From NCBI GenBank assembly GCA_011391255.1, contig JAABQV010000001.1, forward strand, positions 186,001 through 250,000: a stretch of 64,000 nucleotides of DNA, written 5' to 3'. A program made the position numbers and the translations under genes. The notes beneath the pieces were generated by a model. It made no database searches and had not been told where the DNA came from. It saw nothing but the letters and a program-made list of their open reading frames with translations. Source of the stretch: Dechloromonas sp. GTDB lineage: Bacteria; Pseudomonadota; Gammaproteobacteria; Burkholderiales; Rhodocyclaceae. Positions 45,034-54,020 of the stretch are shown piece after piece (position 1 is the first letter of the stretch; each line of letters begins with the position of its first letter).

Positions 45034-45357
45034 ATGATGAAGGGTGGCTTGGCTGGCCTGATGAAGCAGGCTCAGGCGATGCAGGAAAACATGAAGAAGG
45101 CGCAGGATCAACTCGGCCAGGTCGAGGTTGAGGGACAGTCCGGCGCCGGTATGGTCAAGGTAACGATGACCTGTGCGCACGATGTGCGCCGTGTCAGTAT
45201 TGATCCATCGGTAATGGACGATAGAGAAATGCTTGAAGACCTGATTGCCGCTGCAATGAATGACGCAATGCGACGCGGTGAGGCGCTCAGTCAGGAAAAA
45301 ATGGCAGGATTTACTTCCGGCCTGAATCTTCCACCGGGCTTCAAACTGCCGTTCTAA
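45034..45357 (+). CDS. YbaB/EbfC nucleoid-associated protein
   Basis: A 107-residue DNA-binding protein that forms tweezer-like dimers. [23 protein letters not shown] opens the chain, and [19 protein letters not shown] follows. The gene lies between dnaX and recR, its conserved position across bacteria. The start ATG has AAGGAATC upstream. Confidence 0.95.
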   Translation: MMKGGLAGLMKQAQAMQENMKKAQDQLGQVEVEGQSGAGMVKVTMTCAHDVRRVSIDPSVMDDREMLEDLIAAAMNDAMRRGEALSQEKMAGFTSGLNLPPGFKLPF

Positions 45358-45406
45358 CGGGCATGATTTTGAGCAGGTATCCCGAAAGATGAAAATCACG
45401 CCCGTT
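45356..45406 (+). terminator. Long hairpin after ybaB
   Basis: AACGGGCATGATTTT (45356-45370, starting in the ybaB stop codon) pairs with AAAATCACGCCCGTT (45392-45406) with one mismatch. The tail TCCTTCTCC is T/C-rich rather than a pure T-tract, so termination may be partial. The remaining bases to recR are GC-rich repeat-like sequence. Confidence 0.6.
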
Positions 45407-45487
45407 TCCTTCTCCCCCGACCCCTCCCCTAAAAATGGGCGAGGGGAGGCAAATGAAGCCGCTACGCGACTTTATAGGTAGATACAC

Positions 45488-46087
45488 GTGAATCCATCCG
45501 GGCTCGAAGCGCTGATTGAGGCGCTACGCTGCTTGCCGGGCGTTGGGCCGAAATCGGCGCAGCGCATGGCCTATCACCTTATGCAGCGTGAGCGCAAAGG
45601 GGCGCAGCGCTTGGGCGAGTCGCTCTTGCACGCGCTGGAGGCGGTGCGTCATTGTCAGCGCTGCAATACCTTCACTGAGGGTGAGATTTGTGAACGCTGT
45701 GCGTCGCCACGCCGGGATCGCTCGCTGCTCTGCGTGGTCGAGACGCCGGTAGATATGAACATGATGGAGCAGACCCTGGCTTATAAGGGTCTGTATTACG
45801 TCCTGATGGGGCGGATTTCGCCGCTTGACGGCGTCGGGCCGAATGAGTTGGGACTAGAGCGTCTGGTTAGGCGGGCCCTCGATGGCGAGGTTTGCGAGGT
45901 AATTCTGGCGACCAACTTTACTAATGAAGGTGAAGCTACCGCTCATTATTTGACCGCGCTGTTGAGTCAAAAAGGCGTTAGCGTGACGCGTATCGCGCGC
46001 GGAGTGCCAGTTGGCGGCGAGCTTGAATATGTCGATAGCGGAACTTTGGCACAGGCAGTGCGCGAAAGAAGGGGGCTTTTAACGTAA
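45488..46087 (+). CDS. recR: Recombination mediator protein RecR
   Basis: A 199-residue RecFOR-pathway protein that helps load RecA at gaps. The helix-hairpin-helix [16 protein letters not shown], the four-Cys zinc finger [16 protein letters not shown] and the Toprim domain with [14 protein letters not shown] and [15 protein letters not shown] are all present. GTG is the start. Its position after ybaB is conserved. Confidence 0.96.
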   Translation: MNPSGLEALIEALRCLPGVGPKSAQRMAYHLMQRERKGAQRLGESLLHALEAVRHCQRCNTFTEGEICERCASPRRDRSLLCVVETPVDMNMMEQTLAYKGLYYVLMGRISPLDGVGPNELGLERLVRRALDGEVCEVILATNFTNEGEATAHYLTALLSQKGVSVTRIARGVPVGGELEYVDSGTLAQAVRERRGLLT

Positions 46088-46181
46088 CTTCATGCCTCGT
46101 GCCGGCTTTTATCCGGTCGACGGATCGCATATAATCATGGTTTTATTATTTAGCCATCCAATTCCTTTAGGGGTCAGCGCA

Positions 46182-46778
46182 ATGAGCAAACAAGGAAAAA
46201 TGGACTGCGGAAGACGAAATCTAATCGTCGCCACCGCGGCCGTAGGCGGGGTGGGCGCGGTGGCCGCGCTTGTTCCGTTTGTCTCCAGCTTGCTTCCGTC
46301 CGAGCGTGCCAAAGCAGCAGGTGCGCCGGTCGAAGTCGATATCAGCAAGCTAGAGCCGGGTCAGATGATGACTGTCGAATGGCGCGGCAAGCCGGTCTGG
46401 ATTATCAACCGCACCAAGGAGATGCTCGACACCTTGCCGAAGCTTGCTGATCAGGTCGCTGATCCCAAGTCCGAAGTGGAGCAGCAACCCGCCTACGCGA
46501 AGAACGACACGCGCTCGGTCAAGCCGGAAATCATGGTGGTGGTTGGTATTTGTACCCACCTTGGCTGTTCACCGTCGTCCAAATTCAAAGTCGGTGCCGA
46601 TGAAGGCATGACCGCTGACTGGTTGGGTGGTTTCCTTTGCCCGTGCCACGGCTCAACTTTCGATTTTGCTGGCCGCGTCTTCAAGGCGAAGCCCGCCCCG
46701 ACTAACCTGGAAGTGCCGCCGCACGTGTATCTGGCTGATACCCGTATCATCATCGGCGAAGATAAGAAGGGAGCTTAA
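46182..46778 (+). CDS. petA: Ubiquinol-cytochrome c reductase iron-sulfur (Rieske) subunit
   Basis: The Rieske subunit of the cytochrome bc1 complex, 198 residues. The N-terminal CGRRNLIVATAAVGGVG is a twin-arginine signal anchor, which links it to tatABC in this window. The cluster motifs are CTHLGCSPSSKF and CPCHGSTFDFAGRV. ATG 46182 is chosen, preceded by AGGGGTCAG; an upstream in-frame ATG at 46092 gives unconserved sequence. petB follows by one base. Confidence 0.95.
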   Translation: MSKQGKMDCGRRNLIVATAAVGGVGAVAALVPFVSSLLPSERAKAAGAPVEVDISKLEPGQMMTVEWRGKPVWIINRTKEMLDTLPKLADQVADPKSEVEQQPAYAKNDTRSVKPEIMVVVGICTHLGCSPSSKFKVGADEGMTADWLGGFLCPCHGSTFDFAGRVFKAKPAPTNLEVPPHVYLADTRIIIGEDKKGA

Positions 46779-46779
46779 T

Positions 46780-48081
46780 ATGGCTGGCGGAACTTTCGAA
46801 AAATACAAGTCTGATGGCTCGCTGGCAGGTAATGCCCTTGAGTGGGTAGATGCCCGCTTCCCGGCAACCTCTTTGTGGAAGGGCCATCTGTCGGAATACT
46901 ATTGCCCAAAGAACTTTAATTTCTGGTATTTCTTTGGCTCACTGGCGCTGCTGGTTCTGGTTATTCAGATCGTTACCGGCATTTTTCTGGTCATGCACTA
47001 CAAACCAGACGCTGCATTGAACGCGAGTGGCGTGCCGATTGCCTTTGCCTCGGTTGAGTACATCATGCGTGATGTGCCCGGTGGTTGGCTTATTCGCTAC
47101 ATGCACTCGACGGGAGCCTCGGCTTTCTTCATCGTGGTTTATTTGCACATGTTCCGTGGCATGCTTTACGGTTCTTATCGCAAGCCGCGTGAGTTGACCT
47201 GGCTGTTCGGTGTCGGCATCTTCCTGGTGCTGATGGGCGAGGCCTTCTTTGGCTATCTGCTGCCCTGGGGGCAAATGTCTTACTGGGGCGCGCAGGTGAT
47301 CGTTAACTTGTTTGGTGCGATCCCGGTTGTCGGCAACGACCTCTCGATTCTGATCCGTGGCGATTTTGTCGTCGGTGATGCAACGCTAAATCGCTTCTTC
47401 TCATTCCACGTCATTGCTTTCCCGCTTGTCCTGGTTGGTTTGGTCGCGGCTCACGTCCTCGCCCTGCACGAAACCGGGTCGAATAATCCTGACGGGATCG
47501 AGATCAAGGCCAATAAGGATGAGCATGGTATTCCGCGCGACGGCATCCCGTTCCACCCTTACTACACAGTCAAGGACATCGTTGGGGTAGTCGTCTTCCT
47601 GATGGTTTTTTCGCTGGTAATGTTCTTCGCCCCAGAGGGCGGTGGCTATTTCCTTGAAACGCCGAATTTTTATCCGGCTGATCCGCTGAAAACACCTAAC
47701 CACATTGCGCCGGTATGGTATTTCACGCCTTACTATTCAATTCTGCGGGCGATTGTCTGGAACTTCTTCGGTCTCGATGCGAAGTTCTGGGGTGTCGTTG
47801 CAATGGGGGCGTCGGTAGTAATCTTTGCCTTCCTGCCGTGGCTGGATCGTAGCCCGGTCAAGTCGATGCGTTACCGCGGCCCAATATCCAAAGTCATGCT
47901 GACACTCTTTGTGATCTGTTTCTTCATCCTCGGTTACTTGGGCACTTTGTCGCCATCTCCGACGGGCGAACTCGTATCCCAGGTATGTACGCTTTTTTAC
48001 TTTGGTTTCTTCCTGGCCATGCCTTGGTGGTCGCGCATGGATAAATTCAAACCGGTTCCTGACCGTGTGACGATGAAATGA
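46780..48081 (+). CDS. petB: Cytochrome b of the bc1 complex
   Basis: The 433-residue membrane subunit carrying both b haems and the Qo and Qi sites. It shows WYFFGSLALLVLVIQIVTG, the haem-ligand helices RYMHSTGASAFFIVVYLHMFRG and FFSFHVIAFPLVLVGLVAAHV, and the Qo segments GYLLPWGQMSYWGAQV and the PEGGGYFLE/PxW region. It is the long bacterial form with eight transmembrane helices. It overlaps petC. Confidence 0.95.
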   Translation: MAGGTFEKYKSDGSLAGNALEWVDARFPATSLWKGHLSEYYCPKNFNFWYFFGSLALLVLVIQIVTGIFLVMHYKPDAALNASGVPIAFASVEYIMRDVPGGWLIRYMHSTGASAFFIVVYLHMFRGMLYGSYRKPRELTWLFGVGIFLVLMGEAFFGYLLPWGQMSYWGAQVIVNLFGAIPVVGNDLSILIRGDFVVGDATLNRFFSFHVIAFPLVLVGLVAAHVLALHETGSNNPDGIEIKANKDEHGIPRDGIPFHPYYTVKDIVGVVVFLMVFSLVMFFAPEGGGYFLETPNFYPADPLKTPNHIAPVWYFTPYYSILRAIVWNFFGLDAKFWGVVAMGASVVIFAFLPWLDRSPVKSMRYRGPISKVMLTLFVICFFILGYLGTLSPSPTGELVSQVCTLFYFGFFLAMPWWSRMDKFKPVPDRVTMK

Positions 48082-48092
48082 GGATGGAAAAA

Positions 48093-48812
48093 ATGAAAAA
48101 ATTCCTTATCGCATTGCTCTTTGCGCCGATCATGGCTTTCGCCAGTGGCCCGGTCGTGCATCTTGACAAGTGGCCGGGTTCGGTAAGTGACAAGGCGGCA
48201 TTGCAAAATGGTGCCAAGCTTTTCGTCAATTACTGCATGAACTGCCACGGTGCTTCCTACATGCGCTACAAAAACCTGCTTGACCTCGGCCTGACCGAGC
48301 AGCAGGTTAAAGAAAACCTGATGTTCACTTCCGACAAGATCGGTAGCCTGATGACGGTTGCAGCCAGACATGATGAACAGAAGCAGTGGTTTGGTGCGAC
48401 ACCTCCGGATCTGACAATCATTGCCCGTGCCCGTGGTGAGTTAGGTGATGCGGGTGCTGGTGCTGACTGGTTGTACACCTATCTGCGCTCGTTCTACACT
48501 GACGAAAATCGCCCGACTGGCTGGAATAATGTCATTTTTGAAAATGTCGGCATGCCGCATGTTCTTTACGGACTTCAAGGCAAGCAATCGTTGAACCATG
48601 AAACACACAAGCTTGAGTTGATGGTTCCCGGACAAATGGCGCCTGCCGAATTTGACAAGAACGTCTCCGACCTCGTTGGTTTCATGGTCTGGATGGGTGA
48701 GCCGCAGCAAGAGTTCCGTCAAACGCTGGGCTACTTTGTGCTGGCTTTCCTGGCACTGCTCTTTGTTGTTGCCTACGCACTCAAGAAAGAATATTGGAAA
48801 GACGTTCACTGA
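48093..48812 (+). CDS. petC: Cytochrome c1 of the bc1 complex
   Basis: A 239-residue c-type cytochrome with a Sec signal (MKKFLIALLFAPIMAFASG), the haem site NYCMNCHGASYMRY and a C-terminal anchor (YFVLAFLALLFVVAYALKKEYW). An ATG at 48078 overlaps the petB stop, but 48093 gives the natural signal peptide and sits at good spacing from GAGG. Confidence 0.94.
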   Translation: MKKFLIALLFAPIMAFASGPVVHLDKWPGSVSDKAALQNGAKLFVNYCMNCHGASYMRYKNLLDLGLTEQQVKENLMFTSDKIGSLMTVAARHDEQKQWFGATPPDLTIIARARGELGDAGAGADWLYTYLRSFYTDENRPTGWNNVIFENVGMPHVLYGLQGKQSLNHETHKLELMVPGQMAPAEFDKNVSDLVGFMVWMGEPQQEFRQTLGYFVLAFLALLFVVAYALKKEYWKDVH

Positions 48813-48895
48813 TCCTTTCCGGATCAGCTAACGGCATCGCGGGTTCGGCTCAGGCCGGCCCCCGGTGCCGAATCTCATTTTAAGAGACGCTATAA

Positions 48896-49492
48896 ATGAT
48901 GAATCTTTACTCAGGAACCACCTGCCCCTTCAGCCATCGTTGCCGCATTGTCCTTTACGAAAAGGGCATGGATTTTCAGGTGATCGATGTCGATATGTTC
49001 AACAAGCCGGAAGATCTTGCCGTGATCAACCCGCACAATCGCGTGCCGGTTCTCGTCGAGCGTGATCTGGTCTTGTTCGAGCCGAACATCATCAATGAAT
49101 ACATCGATGAGCGCTTTCCGCATCCGCAATTGATGCCGGCTGACCCGATCATGCGCGCCCGCGCCCGCCAGTTGCTGGTTGGCATGGAACGCGAAATTTT
49201 CTCCTTCATGGAAGTGATCGAGAAAAACAGTAAGACGGCTGACAAGGCGCGCCAGGAAATCAAGGCGCGTTTGACCGAGATCATCCCCATCTTCGCCAAG
49301 CAGAAATTCATGCTCGGTGATGAGTTCTCGATGCTGGATGTCGCGATTGCGCCGCTGTTGTGGCGTCTTGACCATTACGGCATTGACCTTGGCAAAGCTG
49401 CTGCGCCACTGATGAAATACGCCGAACGCATTTTTAGTCGTCAGGGCTTTATCGATGCGCTGACGCCATCTGAAAAAGCGATGCGTAAATAA
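48896..49492 (+). CDS. sspA: Stringent starvation protein A (GST fold)
   Basis: A 198-residue glutathione S-transferase-fold protein that binds RNA polymerase in studied species. It has MNLYSGTTCPFSHRCRIVLYEKGM, the conserved NPHNRVPVLVERDLVLFEPNIINEYIDERFPHPQLMP block and the C-terminal helical domain. It follows petC and precedes sspB, a conserved betaproteobacterial order. Start may be this ATG or the next codon. Confidence 0.93.
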   Translation: MMNLYSGTTCPFSHRCRIVLYEKGMDFQVIDVDMFNKPEDLAVINPHNRVPVLVERDLVLFEPNIINEYIDERFPHPQLMPADPIMRARARQLLVGMEREIFSFMEVIEKNSKTADKARQEIKARLTEIIPIFAKQKFMLGDEFSMLDVAIAPLLWRLDHYGIDLGKAAAPLMKYAERIFSRQGFIDALTPSEKAMRK

Positions 49493-49495
49493 GAG

Positions 49496-49921
49496 ATGGA
49501 TCAGCTTCCGTCAACCAAGCCATATCTGCTGCGGGCTATTTGGGAGTGGTGTTGCGATAACAACTTCACCCCGCACATCGCTGTCGTGGTGGATAAGCGC
49601 ACGCAGGTACCGCGCGAGTTTGTCAAAGACGGGCAGATTGTTCTCAACCTTGGGCCGGGGGCAACCAACAAGCTGCATATCGGTAATGAGTATGTCGAAT
49701 TCCAGGCACGCTTTGGGGGTGTCGCCCGTGAGCTGTCGGTGCCGGTAACTCAGGTGAGCGCCATTTATTCGCGCGAAAACGGCGCCGGGATGGCTTTTGA
49801 CCTCGAAGAAGAGGCCATGCTGGCTGGCCAGGCGGAAGAGTTTGGCATGGCTGATGGCGAGCCGGAACCTGAGCCGCCACGCCCTGAAGCCGGGCGTCCG
49901 AAGTTGCAGCGCATCAAATAG
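49496..49921 (+). CDS. sspB: ClpXP adaptor SspB
   Basis: A 141-residue specificity-enhancing factor that delivers ssrA-tagged proteins to ClpXP. The N-terminal domain shows KPYLLRAIWEWCCDNNFTPH, VNPxxx-like EFVKDGQIVLNLGPGAT and an acidic linker. The C-terminal GRPKLQRIK is the ClpX-binding tail. It follows sspA by three bases and ends before a strong terminator. Confidence 0.93.
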   Translation: MDQLPSTKPYLLRAIWEWCCDNNFTPHIAVVVDKRTQVPREFVKDGQIVLNLGPGATNKLHIGNEYVEFQARFGGVARELSVPVTQVSAIYSRENGAGMAFDLEEEAMLAGQAEEFGMADGEPEPEPPRPEAGRPKLQRIK

Positions 49922-49948
49922 GTACACGCCCAGCGGGTGTTGCACCAA

Positions 49949-49985
49949 AACGGGGAGTGTCCACTGCGGATACTCCCCGTTTTTC
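49949..49985 (+). terminator. Terminator after petABC-sspAB
   Basis: AACGGGGAGTGTCC pairs with GGATACTCCCCGTT (one wobble) around ACTGC and runs into five T residues, insulating the nitrate genes downstream. Confidence 0.92.
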
Positions 49986-50009
49986 ATTCAAGTCGCTGAT
50001 TTTCCGTCA

Positions 50010-50025
50010 TGGCATAGCTGTTGCT
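50010..50025 (+). promoter_or_regulatory. Sigma-54 promoter of nasA
   Basis: TGGCAT-AGCTG-TTGCT has the GG and GC 12 bases apart, as in RpoN promoters. Transcription would begin near 50036, leaving only about 15 bases before the start codon, so nasA has no room for the antiterminator leader seen before nirB. Confidence 0.82.
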
Positions 50026-50050
50026 GATGCATAGGCCAAAAGGAAAAATG

Positions 50051-52774
50051 ATGAAGACGACTGTTAAATCCACTTGCTGTTATTGCGGCGTTGGTTGCGG
50101 GGTTCTAATTGAAACCGAAAACGAGCAGATCACCGGCGTGCGAGGTGATCCGGATCACCCGGCGAATTTCGGCCGACTCTGTACCAAGGGAGCAACGCTC
50201 AACCAGACGGCGCTGCTGAGTCAGCGGCTACTGTCGCCGCAGCAACGCCAGCGGTCAACCGGGAAAAGACGGCCAATTTCCTGGGATAGTGCCCTTGAAG
50301 AAGCGGCGACCCGTTTTGCCGAAACGATACGCACGCACGGCCCCGATTCGGTGGCTTTCTATATTTCCGGCCAGTTGATGACCGAGGATTACTACGCCTT
50401 CAACAAGTTGGCCAAGGGGCTGATCGGCACGAATAATGTCGATACCAATTCGCGGCTCTGTATGTCGTCTGCGGTCGCGGGTTACAAGCAAACCCTGGGC
50501 GCCGATGCGCCACCGTGTAGCTACGAGGATATCAAGCAGGCCGGGGTGATTTTTATTGCCGGGGCGAATCCGGCAGTCGCCCATCCGATTGTTTTCCGCA
50601 TGATCGAGGATGCCCAGGCGGCCAATCCCGAGCTAAAAATTATTGTCGCTGATCCGCGCCGCAGCGAGACTGCCGAGATTGCCGATCTTCACCTGCCGAT
50701 CAAGCCAGGCAGTGACATTGCCTTGTTCAACGGGATGTTGCATGTGCTGATTGCCGAGCGTCTGCTTGATCAGGCGTTTATTGACGAGCACAGCAACGGC
50801 TTTCCGGCCTTGCGTGAAATCGTCAAGGCTTACACGCCGGCGATCAGCGCTGAACTTTGTGGTGTGCCGGCGGCTGACATCGTCAAGGCGGCGCGCTGGT
50901 TTGCCTCAAGTGGTTCCGCGCTGTCCTTGTATTGCCAGGGCTTGAATCAGTCGGCACACGGCACGCACAATAATGCCGGGATGATTCATCTGCACCTGGC
51001 GACCGGCCAGATCGGCAAACCGGGCGCCGGTCCTTTCTCCCTCACCGGGCAGCCGAACGCCATGGGTGGGCGCGAAGTCGGTGGTCTCGCCAACCTTTTG
51101 TCGGCGCACCGCGATCTTGATAATCCGCAACATCGGGCCGAAGTGGCTAGTTTGTGGGGCATCCCTTCAGTGCCGGCAAAAGCTGGCAAGGCTGCGGTCG
51201 ACCTGTTTAAAAGCCTGAAAACCGGCGAGATCAAGGCGGTCTGGATTGCCTGCACCAATCCGGCGCAGTCGCTGCCGAATCAGGCTGAAGTGCGCGAGGC
51301 GCTGCAAGCGGCCGAATATGTTGTGCTCCAGGAAGCCTATGGCAACACCGATACGGCGGATTACGCCGACTTGTTGCTGCCGGCCAGTTCGTGGGGTGAA
51401 AAATACGGCACGGTGACCAATTCCGAACGCTGCATCAGCCGCGTCATGCCGGCCGTTCCGCCGCCCGGTGAGGCGCGCCATGACTGGCAGATTGTGGTTG
51501 ATTTTGCCCGCCTGCTCGGCAAAAAACTGGGCAAATCCGGCGTTGACCGCCTCTTCCCGTATGTCAATGCGGAAGAGGTTTTTAACGAGCATCGCGAAAG
51601 CACGCGCGGGCGTGATCTTGATATCACCGGTCTCAGTTACGCCTTGCTGGAGAGCGCCGGTCCGCAGCAGTGGCCGTATCCGGAAGGTGCCAGTGCCGGG
51701 AAAGTTCGCCTCTATGAAGATGGCGTCTTTCCAACGAGTGATGGCAGGGCAAAATTTCTTGCCATTGAGCATCAGCCAACCGCCGATACGCTCAATGCCG
51801 AAACGCCGATCAGCTTGCTCTCAGGTCGTTTGCGCGATCAATGGCACGGCATGAGCCGCAGCGGCACCGTGCCGCGCTTATTTAATCTCGACGACGAACC
51901 GCTGCTCGGCATGCACCCGTGCGACATGCGCCATCGTGACCTGAGTAGCGGCGATGTGGTGCGGGTCGGCAATGCGCGTGGTGAGATAAGTGTGCGGGCG
52001 GTCGAGCAAAGCGGGCTGCAACGGGGCAGGGCATGGATGCCCATGCACTGGGGCAGCCAGTTCATGAATTCGCCGGGTGCCAATGCGCTGGTTAGCGACG
52101 CAACGGATCCTTACTCGAAGCAGCCGGAGTTGAAGCATGCGGCGGTGCAGATTGCCAAACTCGATTTGCCCTATCCGCTGGCGATTATTCGCGCCTGCCC
52201 CGACCAGAACTCTGCCCTTGAATTGATGCAGCGCGCCCGTTCGGCGCTATCCCGCTTTACCTACGCGACGCTCGGCCTCTACGGGCGTGGGAATCCCCTG
52301 GTGGTTTTTCGCGCCGCGACGGCAGTACCGGTCAGGCCGGATCTACTGGCTGAAATGGATCTGCTTTTCGGAATGGATGGCGAGCAGGGCGCGATAGTCT
52401 TTGCCGATGCCAAGCGCCATATCGCCAAAAAGGCGATCAGTCTGGATGGACGCCTGCTCGGCGTTCGTTTGGCCGGCGAGGTGTTGGCCCAAAGCTGGCT
52501 GAAGAAAGCGATGGCCGAAGACGAGCTGGACCCAAGCTTGATCCGCTTTGCTCTGGCACCCAGTGCCAAGCCACCGGTCAGCGTCGCGCCACGCAACATC
52601 ATCTGCAAATGTGCAGATGTCAGCGACGTGCAAATTGACGGTGCGCTGGCGGCGGGAGCGGATTTCTCGCAACTGCAGGAAAAATTCAAATGCGGCACCT
52701 TCTGCGGCTCATGCGTTCCCGATCTAAAGCGCATGGTCGCAGCGGCTCAAACACTAGAAGCGATCGCGATATAG
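50051..52774 (+). CDS. nasA: Assimilatory nitrate reductase, catalytic subunit
   Basis: A 907-residue cytoplasmic molybdenum enzyme that reduces nitrate to nitrite. An N-terminal [4Fe-4S] motif (CCYCGVGCGV and later FGRLCTKG) precedes the molybdopterin domains, with YISGQLMTEDYYAFNKL, NSRLCMSSAV and GANPAVAHP. The guanine-dinucleotide-binding C-terminal domain follows. A BFD-like [2Fe-2S] domain ends the chain (CKCADVSDVQ near 851, CGTFCGSC near 880), as in NasA forms that take electrons directly. The start at 50051 follows AAAAGGA; ATG 50048 is also possible. Confidence 0.94.
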   Translation: MKTTVKSTCCYCGVGCGVLIETENEQITGVRGDPDHPANFGRLCTKGATLNQTALLSQRLLSPQQRQRSTGKRRPISWDSALEEAATRFAETIRTHGPDSVAFYISGQLMTEDYYAFNKLAKGLIGTNNVDTNSRLCMSSAVAGYKQTLGADAPPCSYEDIKQAGVIFIAGANPAVAHPIVFRMIEDAQAANPELKIIVADPRRSETAEIADLHLPIKPGSDIALFNGMLHVLIAERLLDQAFIDEHSNGFPALREIVKAYTPAISAELCGVPAADIVKAARWFASSGSALSLYCQGLNQSAHGTHNNAGMIHLHLATGQIGKPGAGPFSLTGQPNAMGGREVGGLANLLSAHRDLDNPQHRAEVASLWGIPSVPAKAGKAAVDLFKSLKTGEIKAVWIACTNPAQSLPNQAEVREALQAAEYVVLQEAYGNTDTADYADLLLPASSWGEKYGTVTNSERCISRVMPAVPPPGEARHDWQIVVDFARLLGKKLGKSGVDRLFPYVNAEEVFNEHRESTRGRDLDITGLSYALLESAGPQQWPYPEGASAGKVRLYEDGVFPTSDGRAKFLAIEHQPTADTLNAETPISLLSGRLRDQWHGMSRSGTVPRLFNLDDEPLLGMHPCDMRHRDLSSGDVVRVGNARGEISVRAVEQSGLQRGRAWMPMHWGSQFMNSPGANALVSDATDPYSKQPELKHAAVQIAKLDLPYPLAIIRACPDQNSALELMQRARSALSRFTYATLGLYGRGNPLVVFRAATAVPVRPDLLAEMDLLFGMDGEQGAIVFADAKRHIAKKAISLDGRLLGVRLAGEVLAQSWLKKAMAEDELDPSLIRFALAPSAKPPVSVAPRNIICKCADVSDVQIDGALAAGADFSQLQEKFKCGTFCGSCVPDLKRMVAAAQTLEAIAI

Positions 52775-52792
52775 CGTCGTCAGGAGCAGACA

Positions 52793-53776
52793 TTGATATT
52801 CGCACACTACATCAAGGAAATAGGTGGCGGCGCCGAAAGCGCCCGCAGTTTGTCGAGCGAGGATGCCCGGCACTTGTACGCCGCCATGCTCGACGGCGGC
52901 GTGCCTGATCTTGAGCTCGGCGCGATCATGCTTGGCCTGAGGGTCAAGGGCGAGACGCTCGAGGAAATGTCGGGTTTCATGGCGGCGGTCGATGATCGTA
53001 CTCAGGCGCTCGATGCGCCAAATGGCCGGCTACGCCCGGTGGTTGTGCCGAGCTATAACGGGGCGCGCAAGGAAGCCAACCTGACACCCTTGCTGGCCAT
53101 GCTGCTGCAGCGCTTTGGTGTGCCGGTGCTGGTGCATGGTTTGATTGAAGGGCTGGGGCGGGTAACCAGCGGGCAAATTTTTCGTGAGCTGGGGATCAAG
53201 CCGTCAGTCACGCCGGATCAGATCCAGCTGGCGCTGGATAGCCATCGCCTCGTTTTCGCCCCGCTCAATGCCCTCTCGCCGGGTATCCATAATCTGCTTG
53301 CCCTGCGCGCGCGGATGGGTGTGCGCAGTACCGCCCACAGCCTGGTCAAGATGATCGACCCCTTCCACGGCAAAGGCGTTTTAATCGCAACGGCGACGCA
53401 TCCGGCGTTTATTGATTTGATGCGCGGGTTGCTGCAAGCCCGCGATGGCCGGGCGATCCTTTTGCGCGGAACCGAAGGCGAGCCGTTTGCCAATCCCAAG
53501 CGACGGCCGCGCCTGGAGTACGTGCATGACGGCCAGTCGGAAACGCTGTTCGAGGCCGAACACGACAGCCTGCGCGGGCTGCCTAATTTGCCCTCGGCAA
53601 CTGATGCCGTGAGTACGGCACGATGGATCCGCAAGGTGCTCGATAACCAGGTGCCTTTGCCCAAGCCGATCGCCAATCAGCTTGCCTGTTGTCTGGTGGC
53701 CAGCGGCTATGCTGAGAGCCTGAACCAGGCCAAGGCGATTATTGCCATCGAGATCAGCGGCATGGCATCCGCCTGA
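52793..53776 (+). CDS. ybiB: YbiB-like protein of the anthranilate phosphoribosyltransferase fold
   Basis: A 327-residue TrpD2/YbiB-type protein. In E. coli YbiB binds nucleic acid and lacks TrpD activity. The N-terminal helical domain (AHYIKEIGGGAESARSLSSE, LGLRVKGETLEEMSGFM) and the PRTase-like core (LLQRFGVPVLVHGLIE, TAHSLVKMIDPF, ILLRGTEGEPFANPKRRP) are present. The start is TTG with CAGGAG eight bases upstream. It lies 18 bases after nasA and recurs in nitrate-assimilation clusters of betaproteobacteria. Confidence 0.85.
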   Translation: MIFAHYIKEIGGGAESARSLSSEDARHLYAAMLDGGVPDLELGAIMLGLRVKGETLEEMSGFMAAVDDRTQALDAPNGRLRPVVVPSYNGARKEANLTPLLAMLLQRFGVPVLVHGLIEGLGRVTSGQIFRELGIKPSVTPDQIQLALDSHRLVFAPLNALSPGIHNLLALRARMGVRSTAHSLVKMIDPFHGKGVLIATATHPAFIDLMRGLLQARDGRAILLRGTEGEPFANPKRRPRLEYVHDGQSETLFEAEHDSLRGLPNLPSATDAVSTARWIRKVLDNQVPLPKPIANQLACCLVASGYAESLNQAKAIIAIEISGMASA

Positions 53777-53824
53777 ATATCTGCACCGGCATTCATGCGT
53801 TTGCCCTGTATTGGTGCGTGGCAG

Positions 53825-53835
53825 TTGCGGTCAAC
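53825..53835. repeat. TTGCGGTCAAC 11-mer, one of nine copies
   Basis: This exact 11-mer, or its complement GTTGACCGCAA, occurs at 2090, 3799, 22202, 27072, 32462, 53825, 56458, 57144 and 63252. Two one-base variants (GTTGACCGTAA) are at 2546 and 18892. Seven of the nine exact copies are wholly or almost wholly in genes, in different reading frames. Function unknown. Confidence 0.85.
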
Positions 53836-53871
53836 GGCAAAAAAGCTTTAAAAAACAATGAGCACGCTGCC

Positions 53872-53887
53872 TGGCGCGGGGCTTGCT
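53872..53887 (+). promoter_or_regulatory. Sigma-54 promoter of nirBD
   Basis: TGGCGC-GGGGC-TTGCT has the required 12-base spacing between GG and GC. Transcription would start near 53897, producing a 120-base leader that contains the two hexaloop hairpins. Confidence 0.82.
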
Positions 53888-53913
53888 ATTGGATAAATTA
53901 GACAGCACTAATC

Positions 53914-53966
53914 CCGCCAACGATGGCGGCATCGGCCAACCGGCCGGCTAATGACAACGACGTCAT
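53914..53966 (+). promoter_or_regulatory. ANTAR-type two-hexaloop antitermination leader of nirBD
   Basis: Hairpin P1 is CCGCC-AACGAT-GGCGG (53914-53929) and hairpin P2 is ATGAC-AACGAC-GTCAT (53951-53966). Both have six-base loops with A at position 1 and G at position 4, the signature bound by ANTAR proteins such as NasT/NasR. A GGCC-rich hairpin with an AACC loop lies between them. A further stem, GCACC-GCAA-GGTGC (53984-53997), follows, but I see no T-tract. NasT is encoded 3.3 kb downstream. Confidence 0.8.
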
Positions 53967-54020
53967 GCGCTGAAAACAGACCCGCACCGCAAGGTGCTGC
54001 ATCGTTCGTTGGAGCTAAAC

